NCBI GenBank assembly: GCA_019321725.1 | Contig: CM033121.1 | Span: forward strand, 12,772,001 to 12,836,000 | Direction of reading: 5' to 3' | Source: Paulownia fortunei | Lineage: Eukaryota > Streptophyta > Magnoliopsida > Lamiales > Paulowniaceae | Length of the DNA stretch: 64,000 nt | In this document: positions 53,678 to 64,000 of the stretch, one piece after another | Layout of the letters: the number at the start of each line of letters is the position of its first letter | Position numbering within the stretch: the first letter of the stretch is position 1 | Program-made: the position numbers and the translations under genes | Notes under the pieces: generated by a model | What the model saw: the letters and a program-made list of their open reading frames with translations, nothing else | Databases searched by the model: none | Told to the model about the DNA's origin: nothing

Positions 53678-54343
53678 TTGAGAGACGAGATAGAGAGGAT
53701 GATAAGAAAGGAATTAATGGATGACTGGGTAAAGGAAGATGAGGAGAAGGAAATGATTGAACGTAAAAAAGCCCGGCTGACCTGGATAGAAAGAGATACA
53801 AAAGAAGGGAAAGCTAGAGCTGCCCCTGGAGAAAACTACTTCCATGCTCCAAGGGGTTTCATCCAAATGATTCTAGGAGGTCCTACAAATAAGGACTCCA
53901 ACCGAGCTAGGAAGGCATATGCTCGACCTACTCTCGAAAGTTTAAAAGAAGAGATTCATAAAATTAACGAAGGACCAACGATTCAATTTGGGCCCCATGA
54001 TATGAAAGGATTGCAGGCACCGCATAATGATGCACTAGTCATCACTGCAACCATGGCTAACTTTAACATGGCCAATGGTAGACATGGGTAGCTCGATTGA
54101 CGTCTTATTCTATGAAACGTATAAGAAGATGAATCTGGATATAACATTACAACTAGTAGATACAGCCCTATTCGGTTTTGGCGGAGAAGTGGTAGATCCA
54201 ATAGGTCAGGTCATCCTACCAATATCCTTAGGTACTGAGCCCATGCGTAAGACTAGGATGGTTAAGTTTTTGGTAATTGACTCCTTTTCTGCGTATAACA
54301 TCATCCTGGGAAGAATTTCGTTCAACACGTTCCAAGCAGTGGT
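53678..54343 (+). pseudogene. Gypsy protease remnant with altered active site
   Basis: PHNDALVITATMANFNMAN leads, after a frameshift near 54080, to VDMGSSIDVLFYETYKKM. That is the aspartic protease site, where the family has D-T-G but this copy has D-M-G (ACG to ATG). Further family motifs are LFGFGGEVVDPIGQVILP and AYNIILGR. The reading is cut at 54343 by the inserted LTR-like block and resumes at 57191 with VSTFYMKLKFP once that block and one target duplication are removed. Confidence 0.85.
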
Positions 54344-57185
54344 TGTGATACCCAAACTTCTTACAACTCACTTGGCCAATGTGATTCATGCATTACATGC
54401 TACTTATATGCTAATTTGCATTAACATTTACATGGTATCTTATATAACATTCTTAATCGTTAGACCTCTAATACTATCACATGATATAAGTGGTTGAGAT
54501 CTTATAATCTAATTAAGAAATTCTATATTTAAATAAGAAAAAGAATAGATTGGTCGATATATTGGATATTCATAGGTTATATGTTATAATTTTGGAAGTG
54601 TTAAAGGTGTTGCTAGTAAGTTTATATGATTCGATTTAATTAAATCGATATGTTTTAAAAGTATACATCCATGGTTTAACATACTTGGGATATTGGATAT
54701 GATATAATATGATTTAAGTGTCATAATATAAGGTCCATATGTGCATATGATTTTAGAAATACAAACTAGACAATCATTTAAGAATCGAATGTTAATTGGT
54801 TTAGAGATCGAATGAACAGACATAGGAATTACCTATGGGAATGAATGGTGACTAAGATAGGTTACAACCAAATAAGAATATGTGAGACACACAAGATTAG
54901 GGCTGCAAGATAAAGGAAAAAATCAGATTATACCATTACATGCCACCTCATGCTTTCTTATTAAGCTTAAGCTAACATATCAAGCTAACACCTCAAACCC
55001 TTCACCCTTAAGCCACGATCAGACCTTCATTTCAGTCATTTTCATCTTCCAAACACACACCTTAAGGTATCCAAGTGCTCCAAATTGATTCCAAGTTGAA
55101 ATAAAAGCAAGAAAAGCAAAGGAGAATTGATTACCATCAAGTTTAACCTCAAAATCTGCATAGGTAACACTTATCTACGGTTTTGCCTTTGGTTTTCAGA
55201 TTATTCTAAATGGTTTTATTATTTACTAAGATTTCAATATCTCTTATAAAGTGTTAGGAAGTTTTTAGTTAGACTTTGGTGCACAAAGAAAGGATTTTTG
55301 ATGACAAACACTTAATAGGAAATACTTGTGGCAGAAACTGTCACCTTACTGTTTTCTTGTATTTTAGGCTTCAAAAGTGTATGGTATATTGAATAAAACC
55401 TATAATTATCATCTATTACATGTTTATATATGGGTTAAGAGTATTGGAATAAATTTTCATAGGTTAGAAATTGAAATAGGGCATGATATTGAAGAGATGC
55501 TCAAAACTATCACCATCGAATTTCAGATTCTATCCTATGTGAAGTAGACTTGTTTTACAATATTACATCCATTAGTTTTGGCAAGAATATGACCTGGTTA
55601 TCTCTTTTTATATGTTATATAAGTGTGGTGAAAATTTGAGAGTGATTGAATATACTTAATGGTGCCAAAACCATTAATGTTATGAAGTGCGTAAAACTAT
55701 CACAGTGGGAAAAATCTATTTCAGTATGCTATGAAAGGAGCTGAACTTGGGAAGCTATATCCATGAGTTTTAGCTATTCAATGACATGGTTACATTATTT
55801 TTGATGTTATATAAGTGTGATAAAATTTTTGGAGTGAATGAATATATCTAAGGGTGTCAAAATCATCATGCAAATTAATGTGGCAGCAAGAAAATGTGGA
55901 GTGGTGAATCTGTCTCATTTGGTTCATTAACATGTTCCAGCATAGATGTGGTGCATTTGATCCCTAACATTAAGGAAAATGTTGTAAGAGTTATAATACA
56001 TCAATTAAGTGAGGTTAGTATACATTTAAGATGTGGAACAAAGGTACGTAGAAGGTTGTATTCGGTTATAGTTTCTAAGTGGTAATGTTGTTTAGTTAAA
56101 TTGAGATTCAAGATCTTTATACTACATTAGGTATAATGAACTTGTTAATTGAGGATGGTGATTGATATCTTGTATTTTTACAGATTATTTCATATCTAGG
56201 GTTGGGGAGTAATACTTAATAAACCTAGAAGTAGCACACAACCGATCAAAGGTAAATAAAGATTCTTGTGCAACTACAATGTATAGACATAGTAAATGTG
56301 TGATTTATATGTAATATCATTGATCATATGTGCGTAGCAGAGGGCATGCATTACTGTCATTCATGTCCATTGAGCATACATACATGGGCATTAGCACGTG
56401 CATACATCATATACAAGCATTGTGATAAATCGTGCATTGCACAGCATGATTCTGAGAAAGGAAAATATTTTACTGACCACTACTAGTGCACAGAAGCATG
56501 CATGGATTTGCATGGTTTTATGCATGGATTTGCAGGTTCGCGCATGAATTTGCATGCATATGAGTGTGCATGGATTTGCATGCTTTTATGATTATTGGCC
56601 ATTGGATTATGGCGATGTGCAGAGCTTTTTTCGGTGCATGGGATAGTAGCATTTGGTCAGGGGCCCAAGAAAGAAATGATTTTGAGAGAAATGTTTTGAT
56701 GCATGGAATTGCATTGTGGGCATAGCATTTTGAGATGCTTGACTTGATATTGTGGATTATTCTTTGACATGTATAATCTTTACTTGTTGAGCGTTAGCTC
56801 ATATAGTTTATACATTATAGGTGAGTCTGGTGATACTTGATACCATAGACTTACTGGGCAAGTTGTTGGGGTTCCTACAGGTTTTGAGGATCAGTGCACA
56901 TGGATGACGACCTGTTGGGTTGATTGTTGACTTATTTGATTTTGTAGTCTATTATATTAGGTTTTAGAATTTGTATAATATGTTACTTTTATAACTTTTT
57001 TGTACATGGGTATATAAATATTATGATTGTTATGGGTCCTCTACAGGTATATATATTAGTCTGTGAGTGGGAAAATATTTATTATTTATTAATATGTTGC
57101 AGAAAAAAAAAATAATACATGCACACAGGCTCTATCATGTTAAATTATACTATATATATAGTTCTGTAGTAATGGGGGTGTTACA
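54344..57185. mobile_element. Nested solo-LTR-like insertion in the gypsy pol
   Basis: This 2,842-bp block starts TGTGATACCC and ends GGGTGTTACA, near-perfect inverted LTR ends. GTGGT (54339-54343) and GTAGT (57186-57190) form a 5-bp target duplication with one mismatch. Removing block plus one duplication restores the pol reading QAVVST. No gag-pol is inside, so it is best read as a solo LTR of a long-LTR gypsy family. It shares homology with the minus-strand block at 13892-15833. It contains TGCATGGATTTGCATG repeats at about 56497-56595. Confidence 0.85.
56497..56595. repeat. Short tandem repeats of TGCATGGATTTGCA type
   Basis: About four to five degenerate units with TGCATGGATTTGCATG lie inside the solo-LTR-like block. 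Confidence 0.7.
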
Positions 57186-59170
57186 GTAGTGTCCACCTTT
57201 TATATGAAATTGAAGTTTCCTGTGGATGAAGGGATAGAAGAAGTAGAAGGGGATCTATGCTCGACTAGGAGATGCTATGTGGAAGCTGTTAGGAAAGCTG
57301 AGCAGAAAAAAGCTAAAAGAAAACAAAGTGCAGAAGGGGAACCCCTACTGAAAATTATGAAAAGAAATAAGGCAGAAGAGCCTTCAGTTGAGCAAGAACA
57401 TGTAATACTAAATGAGGAATTGATCAATATAGAATTGATACTAGGGGATGGGACCAGAACTACTAGGATTAGCACACAGTTGAGTCCAAAATTAGTAGAT
57501 AGGATGACTCAGTTCTTAAGAAACTACATCAATATCTTCGCATGGAATGCACATGGCTTGGAAGGAATTGATCCAGGTGTGGCAGTACATCACCTCAATA
57601 TTGACCCAGTTTGCAAACTTGTCAAACAGAAGAAGAAGCATTTTAGGCCTGAGAAGGATAAGGTTATCCAAAAAGAGAGAGAAATTCTAGAGGCGGGACA
57701 TATCAGAGAAATCTAATTCCTATAATGGTTGTTAAACGTCGTCTTGGTCCCAAAAATAGAAGAAAAGTGGAGAATGTGCATTGATTTTCGAGATTTAAAC
57801 AAAGCATGTTCTAAAGATCATTACCCGTTATCACGAATAGACCAATTGGTTGACTCTACCTCAAGTTGTGAGTTGTTAAATATGATGGATGTTTCGCAAG
57901 GGTATCATCAGATCATGTTAGCACCTGAAGATCATAAGAAAATAATCTTTATAACTTCTACAGGGACTTATTGTTATGTGGTTATGCCTTTTGGACTAAA
58001 AAATACAGGAACTACATATCAATGGCTGGTCAATAGAATGTTCAAAGAACAGCTCAAATGAAACATGGAGGTATACATGGATGATATGCTGATAAAAAGT
58101 ACAAAGGCTGAAGCTCATATTACTGACTTGGCAGAAGGTTTTGGAGTCCTTAGGAGGTATGGTATGAAACTCAACCTTTCTAAGTGTGCTTTCGGGGTTA
58201 GGTCTGGCAAATTATTGGGTTATATGGTGACCGAGAAGGGTACAGAGGTGAATCCCAAGAAAGTAAAAGCAGAACAAAATATGACTCCTCTAAATAGTAT
58301 TAACAAGGTTCAACAGCTCACGGTAAGGATAGTAGCTCTAAGTCGATTAATATCTAGATCGGCAGAGAGAAGCTTACCTTTCTTCAAAATCCTGAGAAAG
58401 GCTAACAAGTTTGAATGGACTGAGGAATGTCAGAGGGCTTTTGATGAATTAAAAAACTTCTTAGCCATGCTACCGTTGTTGACCAAACCTGTGCAAGGTG
58501 AAACAGTATATGCATATCTGTCAATAGGGGCATCAGCTGTTAGCTCAGTGTTGTTGAGAGGAATGAACTAAGCAAAAACCCATTTACTATGTAAGCAAAT
58601 TGTTGAGAGGGGCAGAGATTAAATACCCTGAGATAGAAAAATGAGGATTAGCCCTAGTAACGACTGCCAGGCGGCTTCAACCATACTTCTTATCACATAA
58701 GATGGTGGTTTGAACTAACCTACCATTGAGACAAGTGCTAAATAAACTAGAAACTTCAGGTCGGATGGTGAAATGGGCAGTAGAGATGAGCGAGTATGAC
58801 ATAGATTATCAGCCAAGAGTAGCTATCAAGGCACAGGCCTTAGCAGATTTTCTGCAGGAAATGACACCTATGGATGAAGGCCCTAGAGCATGGTTGTTGC
58901 ATGTGGATGGCTTGGCTACCATATCAAGTTGTGGGACAGGTATTGTGTTAACCAGTCCAGAAGGGGAAGAACTGGAATTTGCAGTAAGATTTGAGTTCAA
59001 AACATCCAATAATAAAGCTGAATACGAGGCATTGGTAAGGGGATTGAAGATGGCTCTAGAGCTGAGGGTCAGGCAGCTAAATGTCTATTCTGATTCAAGG
59101 TTGGTCATACAGCAGGTTGAGAGAGAATTTGTGGCCAATGAGGAAAGAATGAGAAATTATGTGGAATAGG
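57186..59170 (+). pseudogene. Gypsy reverse transcriptase and RNase H remnant
   Basis: Reads LKFPVDEGIEEVEGD, then the RT core KWRMCIDFRDLNKAC, YPLSRIDQLVD, DVSQGYHQIMLAPED and MPFGLKNTG, and the active site YMDD at 58074-58085. RNase H follows at 58726-59169 with LLHVDG, NNKAEYEAL and VYSDSRLV, so its acidic residues are present. Breaks include stops near 57715 (after HIREI), at 58059 (just before the YMDD segment) and several between 58569 and 58720. Confidence 0.88.
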
Positions 59171-59449
59171 TATATCACCGAAAAAAGTAATTTACAAAAA
59201 TTGAGTTAAGTCATATACCGCGGGCTAAGAATGCTAAGGCTGATTATCTTTCCAAAATTGTAAGTTCTACCACTGATTGCAAGACCAAAAAAATCACATT
59301 GTTAACGGCCTATCAGCACAATATGGGAATAGAAGTAGCCTCTGTGGAAGATAAAGATGACTGGAGGACCAATATACTGAAATATCTATGAGAGGGAAAA
59401 CTGCCACAAAATAAAAGAAAAGCAGTTCGATTCCAGGTACGAGCTACTA

Positions 59450-60590
59450 GATTTTGTCTAATTGATAGTTTGTTATATAAGCGAGCTTATTCTACACCAT
59501 ACTTGAGATGTTTATCACAAGAGGAAGGAGCCTATGTATTGCGAGAAATTCATGAGGGGTGATATGGAAGCCATGGTAGAGGTCATGCTCTAACTTGTAA
59601 AATGGCAAGAGCTGGGTATTTCTGGCCTTCGTTAAAAGAGGATGCGCAGCATTTGGTTAGAACATGTGAAAAATGCCAGAAGCATGCCTCATTGATACAT
59701 AAACCAGCAGAGAAGCTGAAAGTCATGAGCTCACCTTGTCCCTTTTCCAAATGGAGAATTGATATTGTCGGACCTTTTTCTCTAGCAAGAGGGCAAAGAA
59801 AATTCTTAAGAGTGGCAGTAGATTATTTCAGTAAATGGTTAGAAGCTGAGACTATAACTAAGATTACAGAGTCACAGGTCATGAAATTTCTATGGGGAAA
59901 CATAGTATGTAGATATGGGGTTTTGCGCAACCTGATATCATATAATGGAACTTAATTCCAGGGGAAAAAGTTTCAAAGCTGGTGCACTGAGATGAAGATC
60001 AAGTAACACTTCACTTCGGTGGCTCATCCCCAAGCCAATGGACAAGTTGAGGTAACCAATCGAATAATATTGCAAGGAATCAAAACCAGGCTAGATACAT
60101 CTGGATGAGGTTGGGTGGATGAGCTAGATTCGGTATTATGGGTATATCATACAACACCAAGGACTACAATTAGAGAAACTTCGTTCAGCTTGGTATATGG
60201 AGCAGAGGCTATTATACCCACTGAGATCAGAATGAAAACTCACTGGATCCAGAGCTATGATGAACAAAAAAACAACGAACTCATGAGAGAAGCATTAGAT
60301 TGGATTAATGAAAAAAGAGAGAAGGCATACCTCCGCATAGAAGCGTATAAAAGCAGAATTCGAGCTAGGTACTCTCGGAAGGTCAAAATAAGAAATTTTT
60401 AGGTCGGGAATTTGGTGCTACAGCGAGCAAGATGCTTTAAAACAAGCTGAAAAATTATAAGCAAATTGGGAAGGGCCTTACAAGGTAACTCGGGTGATAG
60501 CTGGAGGTGCCTATGAGCTAGAAGATGAGAAAGGAAAAAAAGTACCGAGACCATGGTATATTTGCCATTTGAAGAAGTTCTATATGTAAT
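59450..60590 (+). pseudogene. Gypsy integrase remnant, DDE site altered
   Basis: The HHCC zinc motif is recognisable: IHEG, GSHGRG and CEKCQKH, with a TGA at 59560-59562 inside it. The first catalytic Asp sits in WRIDIVGPF. The second, expected in SDNGTQF, is Tyr (TAT 59941-59943) followed by a TAA in place of Gln. The Glu is kept in ANGQVEVTNR (60049-60051). TTPRTTIRETSFSLVYGAEA follows. A C-terminal WEGPYKV-like stretch is split over frames up to about 60590. Confidence 0.85.
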
Positions 60591-60659
60591 CTTGAGTTTT
60601 TTTTTCTTCTTACAAAAGAAATGAAATGAATTTATCTGACATATTGTGAATGATGTAAG

Positions 60660-61215
60660 AAAAAATCTTAAGGCAAGGCCAGTTGAATTGGACCTACCTA
60701 GGTTCCTTGGAGGGTTCGCAGAGACCGACCTCCTTGGGGAATGATTCAAGAAAAAATTCTAAGGCAAGGCCAGTTGAACTGGACCTACCTGGTTTTCTTT
60801 GAGGGTTCGTAGAGACCGACCTCCTTGGGGAATGATGCAAGAAAAAATCCTAAGGCAAGGCCAGTTGAACTAGACCTACCTAGGTTTCTTGGAGAGTTCG
60901 CAGAGACCGACCTCCGTAGGGAATGATTGAGAAAAATTATATGGCAATGCCAGTTGAACTGGACCTACCTGATTTCCTTGAAGGGTTCATAGAGACCGAC
61001 CTCCTTGGGGAATGATGCAAGAAAAAATTCTAAGGCAAGGCCAGTTGAACTGGACCTATCTAGTTTCCTTAGAGGGTTCACAGAAACCGACTTCCTTGGG
61101 GAATGACGCAAGAAAAAATCTTAAGACAAGGTCAGTTGAACTGGACCTGCCTGAATTAGAGGATTCACAAAGACCAACCTCTTGGAGGAATGATTTAAGA
61201 AAGGATTTTAGAAGC
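60660..61215. repeat. ~91-bp tandem repeats after the gypsy pol
   Basis: Units with AAGGCAAGGCCAGTTGAACT and AGAGACCGACCTCCTTGGGG recur at 60671, 60762, 60853, 60942, 61033 and 61124, spacing 89-91. The last unit decays near 61215. Such arrays in the 3' untranslated part are known from Tat/Ogre-type elements. Confidence 0.9.
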
Positions 61216-61431
61216 CATAATAGCTGAGCTAGATTATCATTTTATATATTAGAAAGAAAGAATACATTCAGTAAGACATGTAGCTCGATTACGAAACTTG
61301 AGATATGCATATTTCATAAATGCTATGGAAAATATTACTGTGAAAATTGCAGATGCTGGAAGAATAAAGCCAAACAACAACAATAAAGATGCAATGATAT
61401 TATTATAGATTGTTATAAAAATATACACAGC
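61216..61431. other. Spacer between tandem array and antisense ORF
   Basis: AT-rich sequence without coding signal. It would be downstream of the antisense ORF's stop. Confidence 0.5.
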
Positions 61432-63879
61432 CTATTCTACTCCATAATCAGAAACACTAAGGGGTTCTATAACAGCACCCTCATTATCTAGATTCCGGAA
61501 AGGGGAAGAACTGTCATCCTCAACATTGATGGCAGGCTCGAGAGTCAGATTCGGAGGGATAATAGTTGTGGGAGAAGCAGGGGATGAATAGGCAGAATGA
61601 TCCCCCAAAACTGTGGGAGCAGCTGATGGTTGTGAAGGACTAGCTATGTCAACAACATGAGTAGTCCTATTATCAAGGGGAGGAACACTTTCAACAACAT
61701 GGTCCAAGTTTAGGTCTAAACTAGTACGCCCTAGCTCCTTGACCTGCCTAAGGCAATGCGTAAAATCATGGATTAAATAATTCAAGGCCCCAGAGGTCAG
61801 GTGATCAAGGAATTATGGGGATTACAGGAATTTAGTTTTCTCTTAGGCCCACTCAACTCGACTTGCAAGAACTCCCGCAGCATGACCTTTAGCTCGGGAG
61901 ATAGAAGCCTTCTCAATGGCCTTTAATATTTGATTCTCTATGGTGGTCCTATCTTGTTCCACCTCAGTTATCTTCTCCTCCAGGAAAGCATATTTTCCCC
62001 GAGCTACCTCGAGATCTGCTTCCAATATATGGGTGCGAGCTTGAGAGCGCTACAATTGTTGCTGCATATCCTCCAACTATTTCCTAAGCTCATCTTCCTT
62101 CGAAGAGGGTAATCCGAACCGCAGATCGACCATGAAAGAGCTCAAGTATAATATAGCCTAGAGAAAGAGGAGGTTAGACAAGTTGCTGATTGTTAGAATA
62201 AATGATGGAAATTAAGAAGGGAACATTACCTTAGAAGTATGATCTGTAAGGTTGCCCACCCGGGCCTCATAATCCATGGACCCTAAGAGGCGCTGGTTCA
62301 TGGAGTTGGGTATGCCCTGAAGCCACTCAGCATAGAGTTTTCCATCTCGAGTCTCCAATACCAAGTTGCTGGTGAAAAAAGAAGCATTCAGGGAAGCACG
62401 GGCATTAAGACGGGGATGCTGAGATGGACCCGAACTACCACCACTTGTAGAAGTTGGGCGTTTTCCCCTACTCTGGAAAGAAGTAGGGGTCGCAGCTGCA
62501 GCGGGTAGAGAGACAAATGGGGTGGTTGAGGAACTGCGGATGGATCTTGGGGTTGCGGGCACACATTAGTAATCCAAAGGTGCACTAGTCAGGGGGACTC
62601 AGGACTGACTTTCAGGCTGGCCTGACCCTCCTACAGCTTTTCGAGCTTGGTAAGCTGCTATTATGCGGGACTCCATCAGTTGCTCTGAACAAAAAATATA
62701 TAGTTAGCATTCTAGCAAAGATGAAGTCACAAGCAAATAGTTAAACAGAATGGTACCTATAGGTTGAGGAAGTGGAATAGCTTTGGGGCTCAGTTGAAAA
62801 TGGTGAAGTAAAGGTCAAGAATCAGCTAATAACCCTACGTGGTAGGGACTATGGTTTAATCAACGAGCTAATGCTTGGGCGACCGAGTCCAGCGTGGGTG
62901 CGCAACTTTGGTGAGGTAAGTCGATGATCCAATTGATAGGAAAATTCCAAGGGTCAGGGGATGAAATGTAAAAATATTTTTTCTTCCAGCCCTTAAGAGA
63001 ACTGGGTTTCCCTTGCAGAAATTTAGCTGCTCCCCAGGAAGTGAAATAAAATAAGCCTGGTGTGGTAGTTTTGGAATGAAAGAAAACTCGCCATAGCTTA
63101 TGGTTTGGCTCATATCCAAAGTAGCTAACTACCATCCAGAAACCAACCATGAGTCAAAAAGAGTTAGGAACGAGTTGCATCAGGGGAATACCAAAGCTCT
63201 TAGAAATACGGCAGAATAGGTCGGGAATGGAAAACCTAAGGCCGGCCTCTAGTTGATCTACAAAGAAGGTCACATAGCTGGGAGGTAGGGCATGAGGTTT
63301 GTCGCGAGGACCTGGCAGGACCACATTGAATTCCTCAGGTATTCATACATTCTTCCTAAGGTTTGCTAGGCTTATCTCAGATAGGGTGGTGGCATGAGTC
63401 ATATAAGCTGGGTGATTAGCTGGATCAGCTATCCTAAATTCAATTGGGTGATGGGTAGATAGTTCAAGTGCTAGTTCACGAACAGAACTCTGGGAGGAGG
63501 AAATGGGGGAATAAACGACAGAGGTTCTGGAGATGCAGTAGAGGTGGACATTAAAAAATGATGAACCAAATATGCAGAAGAAGAAATAGAGAAATAAATG
63601 AGTAGCAAAAGTCAGAAGACTTACTTGGCTTGTTGAATGGAGAGAAGAAGGAAGTTGCCGGAAGAATAACAGAGGAGGATCGCCGAAAAGCAAAATTGTG
63701 GGAAAAAAAGAGGGAGAATAAAATGAAGGAAGAAGGCCTTTTTCTAGGGAGGCGGCACTCGAACAGGCAGAAGAAGCCCTAGCCACAGATGATAAGATAG
63801 GAACACGTGTAGGGTTAGATGAGGATAGTCGGTCGAAAAGACAGGCATTTAAGTTTTGGTAATGGGCGCGAAAACCCAA
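61432..63879 (-). pseudogene. Antisense additional ORF of a Tat-type gypsy element
   Basis: On the strand opposite to gag-pol, a broken frame runs from 63879 (MGFRAHYQNL) through a hydrophobic segment to FRIADPANHPAYMTH. It continues via SYVTFFVDQLEAGLRFSIPDLF and WMVVSYFGYEPNHKLWRVFF, reminiscent of the Transposase_28 'putative gypsy type transposon' domain. A Ser/Thr/Pro-rich part (62212-62562) and a coiled-coil-like part (61843-62025, MEADLEVARGKYAFLEEKI) follow, then an acidic Ser/Pro tail (61432-61785). Stops and frameshifts separate the parts. The function of such ORFs is not established. Confidence 0.7.
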
Positions 63880-63985
63880 ATGGTGGAATTTGAAAAGAGG
63901 CTCACGCCAGCCCTAGTAATCAAGATATTTTCGTACTCTGTCTATCTTGCAGACATTACAGGGCAGGCATAGTAGGGGGACTAGC

Positions 63986-64000
63986 TGATGTGGTATAGGT
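63986..64000 (+). repeat. First 15 bp of the gypsy 3' LTR
   Basis: TGATGTGGTATAGGT repeats the start of the 5' LTR at 51648-51662, right after a G-rich polypurine tract. The rest is beyond the window. Confidence 0.85.

Larger units (their letters stand above)
51648..64000 (+). mobile_element. Ty3/gypsy retrotransposon, Tat-like, decayed, truncated by the window end
   Basis: The 5' LTR starts TGATGTGGTATAGGT at 51648, and the same 15 bases restart at 63986 and run off the window. Order: LTR, gag, protease, RT, RNase H, integrase, ~91-bp tandem repeats, an antisense ORF, polypurine tract (AGTAGGGGGA region, about 63971-63980), 3' LTR. An antisense additional ORF and 3' tandem repeats are known from the Tat lineage. 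Many stops plus active-site changes make it non-autonomous today, and it carries a nested 2.84-kb LTR-type insertion. Confidence 0.9.

Noticed and set aside
54584..54823. Short frames within the solo-LTR-like block, for example 54584-54823
   Set aside because: No domain was seen, and the block is bounded by LTR ends and a target duplication, so the frames are chance.

Overview
The window is nuclear DNA of a flowering plant, almost certainly a eudicot. Genes are split by GT-AG introns, there is a plastid-targeted GapA gene, the background is AT-rich, and Ty1/copia, Ty3/gypsy, CACTA and LINE elements are abundant. I cannot name the species; an asterid is only a guess.

The left flank (1-15.8 kb) is mostly repeats and gene relics. 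It holds a ~29-bp GC-rich minisatellite (about 697-1390), a second short minisatellite (3312-3455), a two-exon thionin-like cysteine-rich peptide gene (7230-7681), a copia LTR remnant (8139-9053) and a decayed NF-YA transcription-factor gene (about 9160-12586). One NF-YA intron carries a 1.59-kb non-autonomous CACTA transposon with a clean TTC target duplication. Two LTR-like blocks follow (from 13035, and 13892-15833).

The centre (about 15.88-41.75 kb) is a large inverted duplication. Each ~11.4-kb arm carries PTPA (the PP2A activator) and GAPA (plastid glyceraldehyde-3-phosphate dehydrogenase A subunit) as a convergent pair. The spacer contains exactly 100 Ns (29872-29971), a conventional placeholder for an assembly gap. 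Over about 17.9-26.2 kb paired positions sum to 57,618 and the arms look identical. Both the outer and inner edges of the arms differ by several percent and carry indels. PTPA is open in the right arm but has a 1-nt frameshift in the left. GAPA is intact in both arms, encoding 399 residues. The two GAPA genes diverge from the spacer, and the PTPA genes point toward it.

The right flank (41.75-64 kb) is a stack of nested retroelements. A LINE fragment (zf-RVT and RNase H) lies on the minus strand in two separated pieces. Between the pieces is a ~108-bp tandem repeat array, itself split by a complete but decayed Ty1/copia element (44586-50842, minus strand, TSD CTAAC). From 51648 to the window end lies a Ty3/gypsy element of Tat-like organisation: gag, protease, RT/RNase H, integrase, a ~91-bp tandem array, then an antisense ORF before a 3' LTR of which only 15 bp are visible. 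Its pol gene is broken by stops, catalytic-site substitutions and a 2.84-kb solo-LTR-like insertion (54344-57185).

The functional genes are therefore few: the thionin-like peptide, PTPA and GAPA. I saw no tRNA, rRNA or CRISPR array and no novel enzymatic system. The most notable structure is the PTPA-GAPA palindrome with its identical core and diverged edges, which is either a real, gene-converted duplication or an assembly artefact around the gap.
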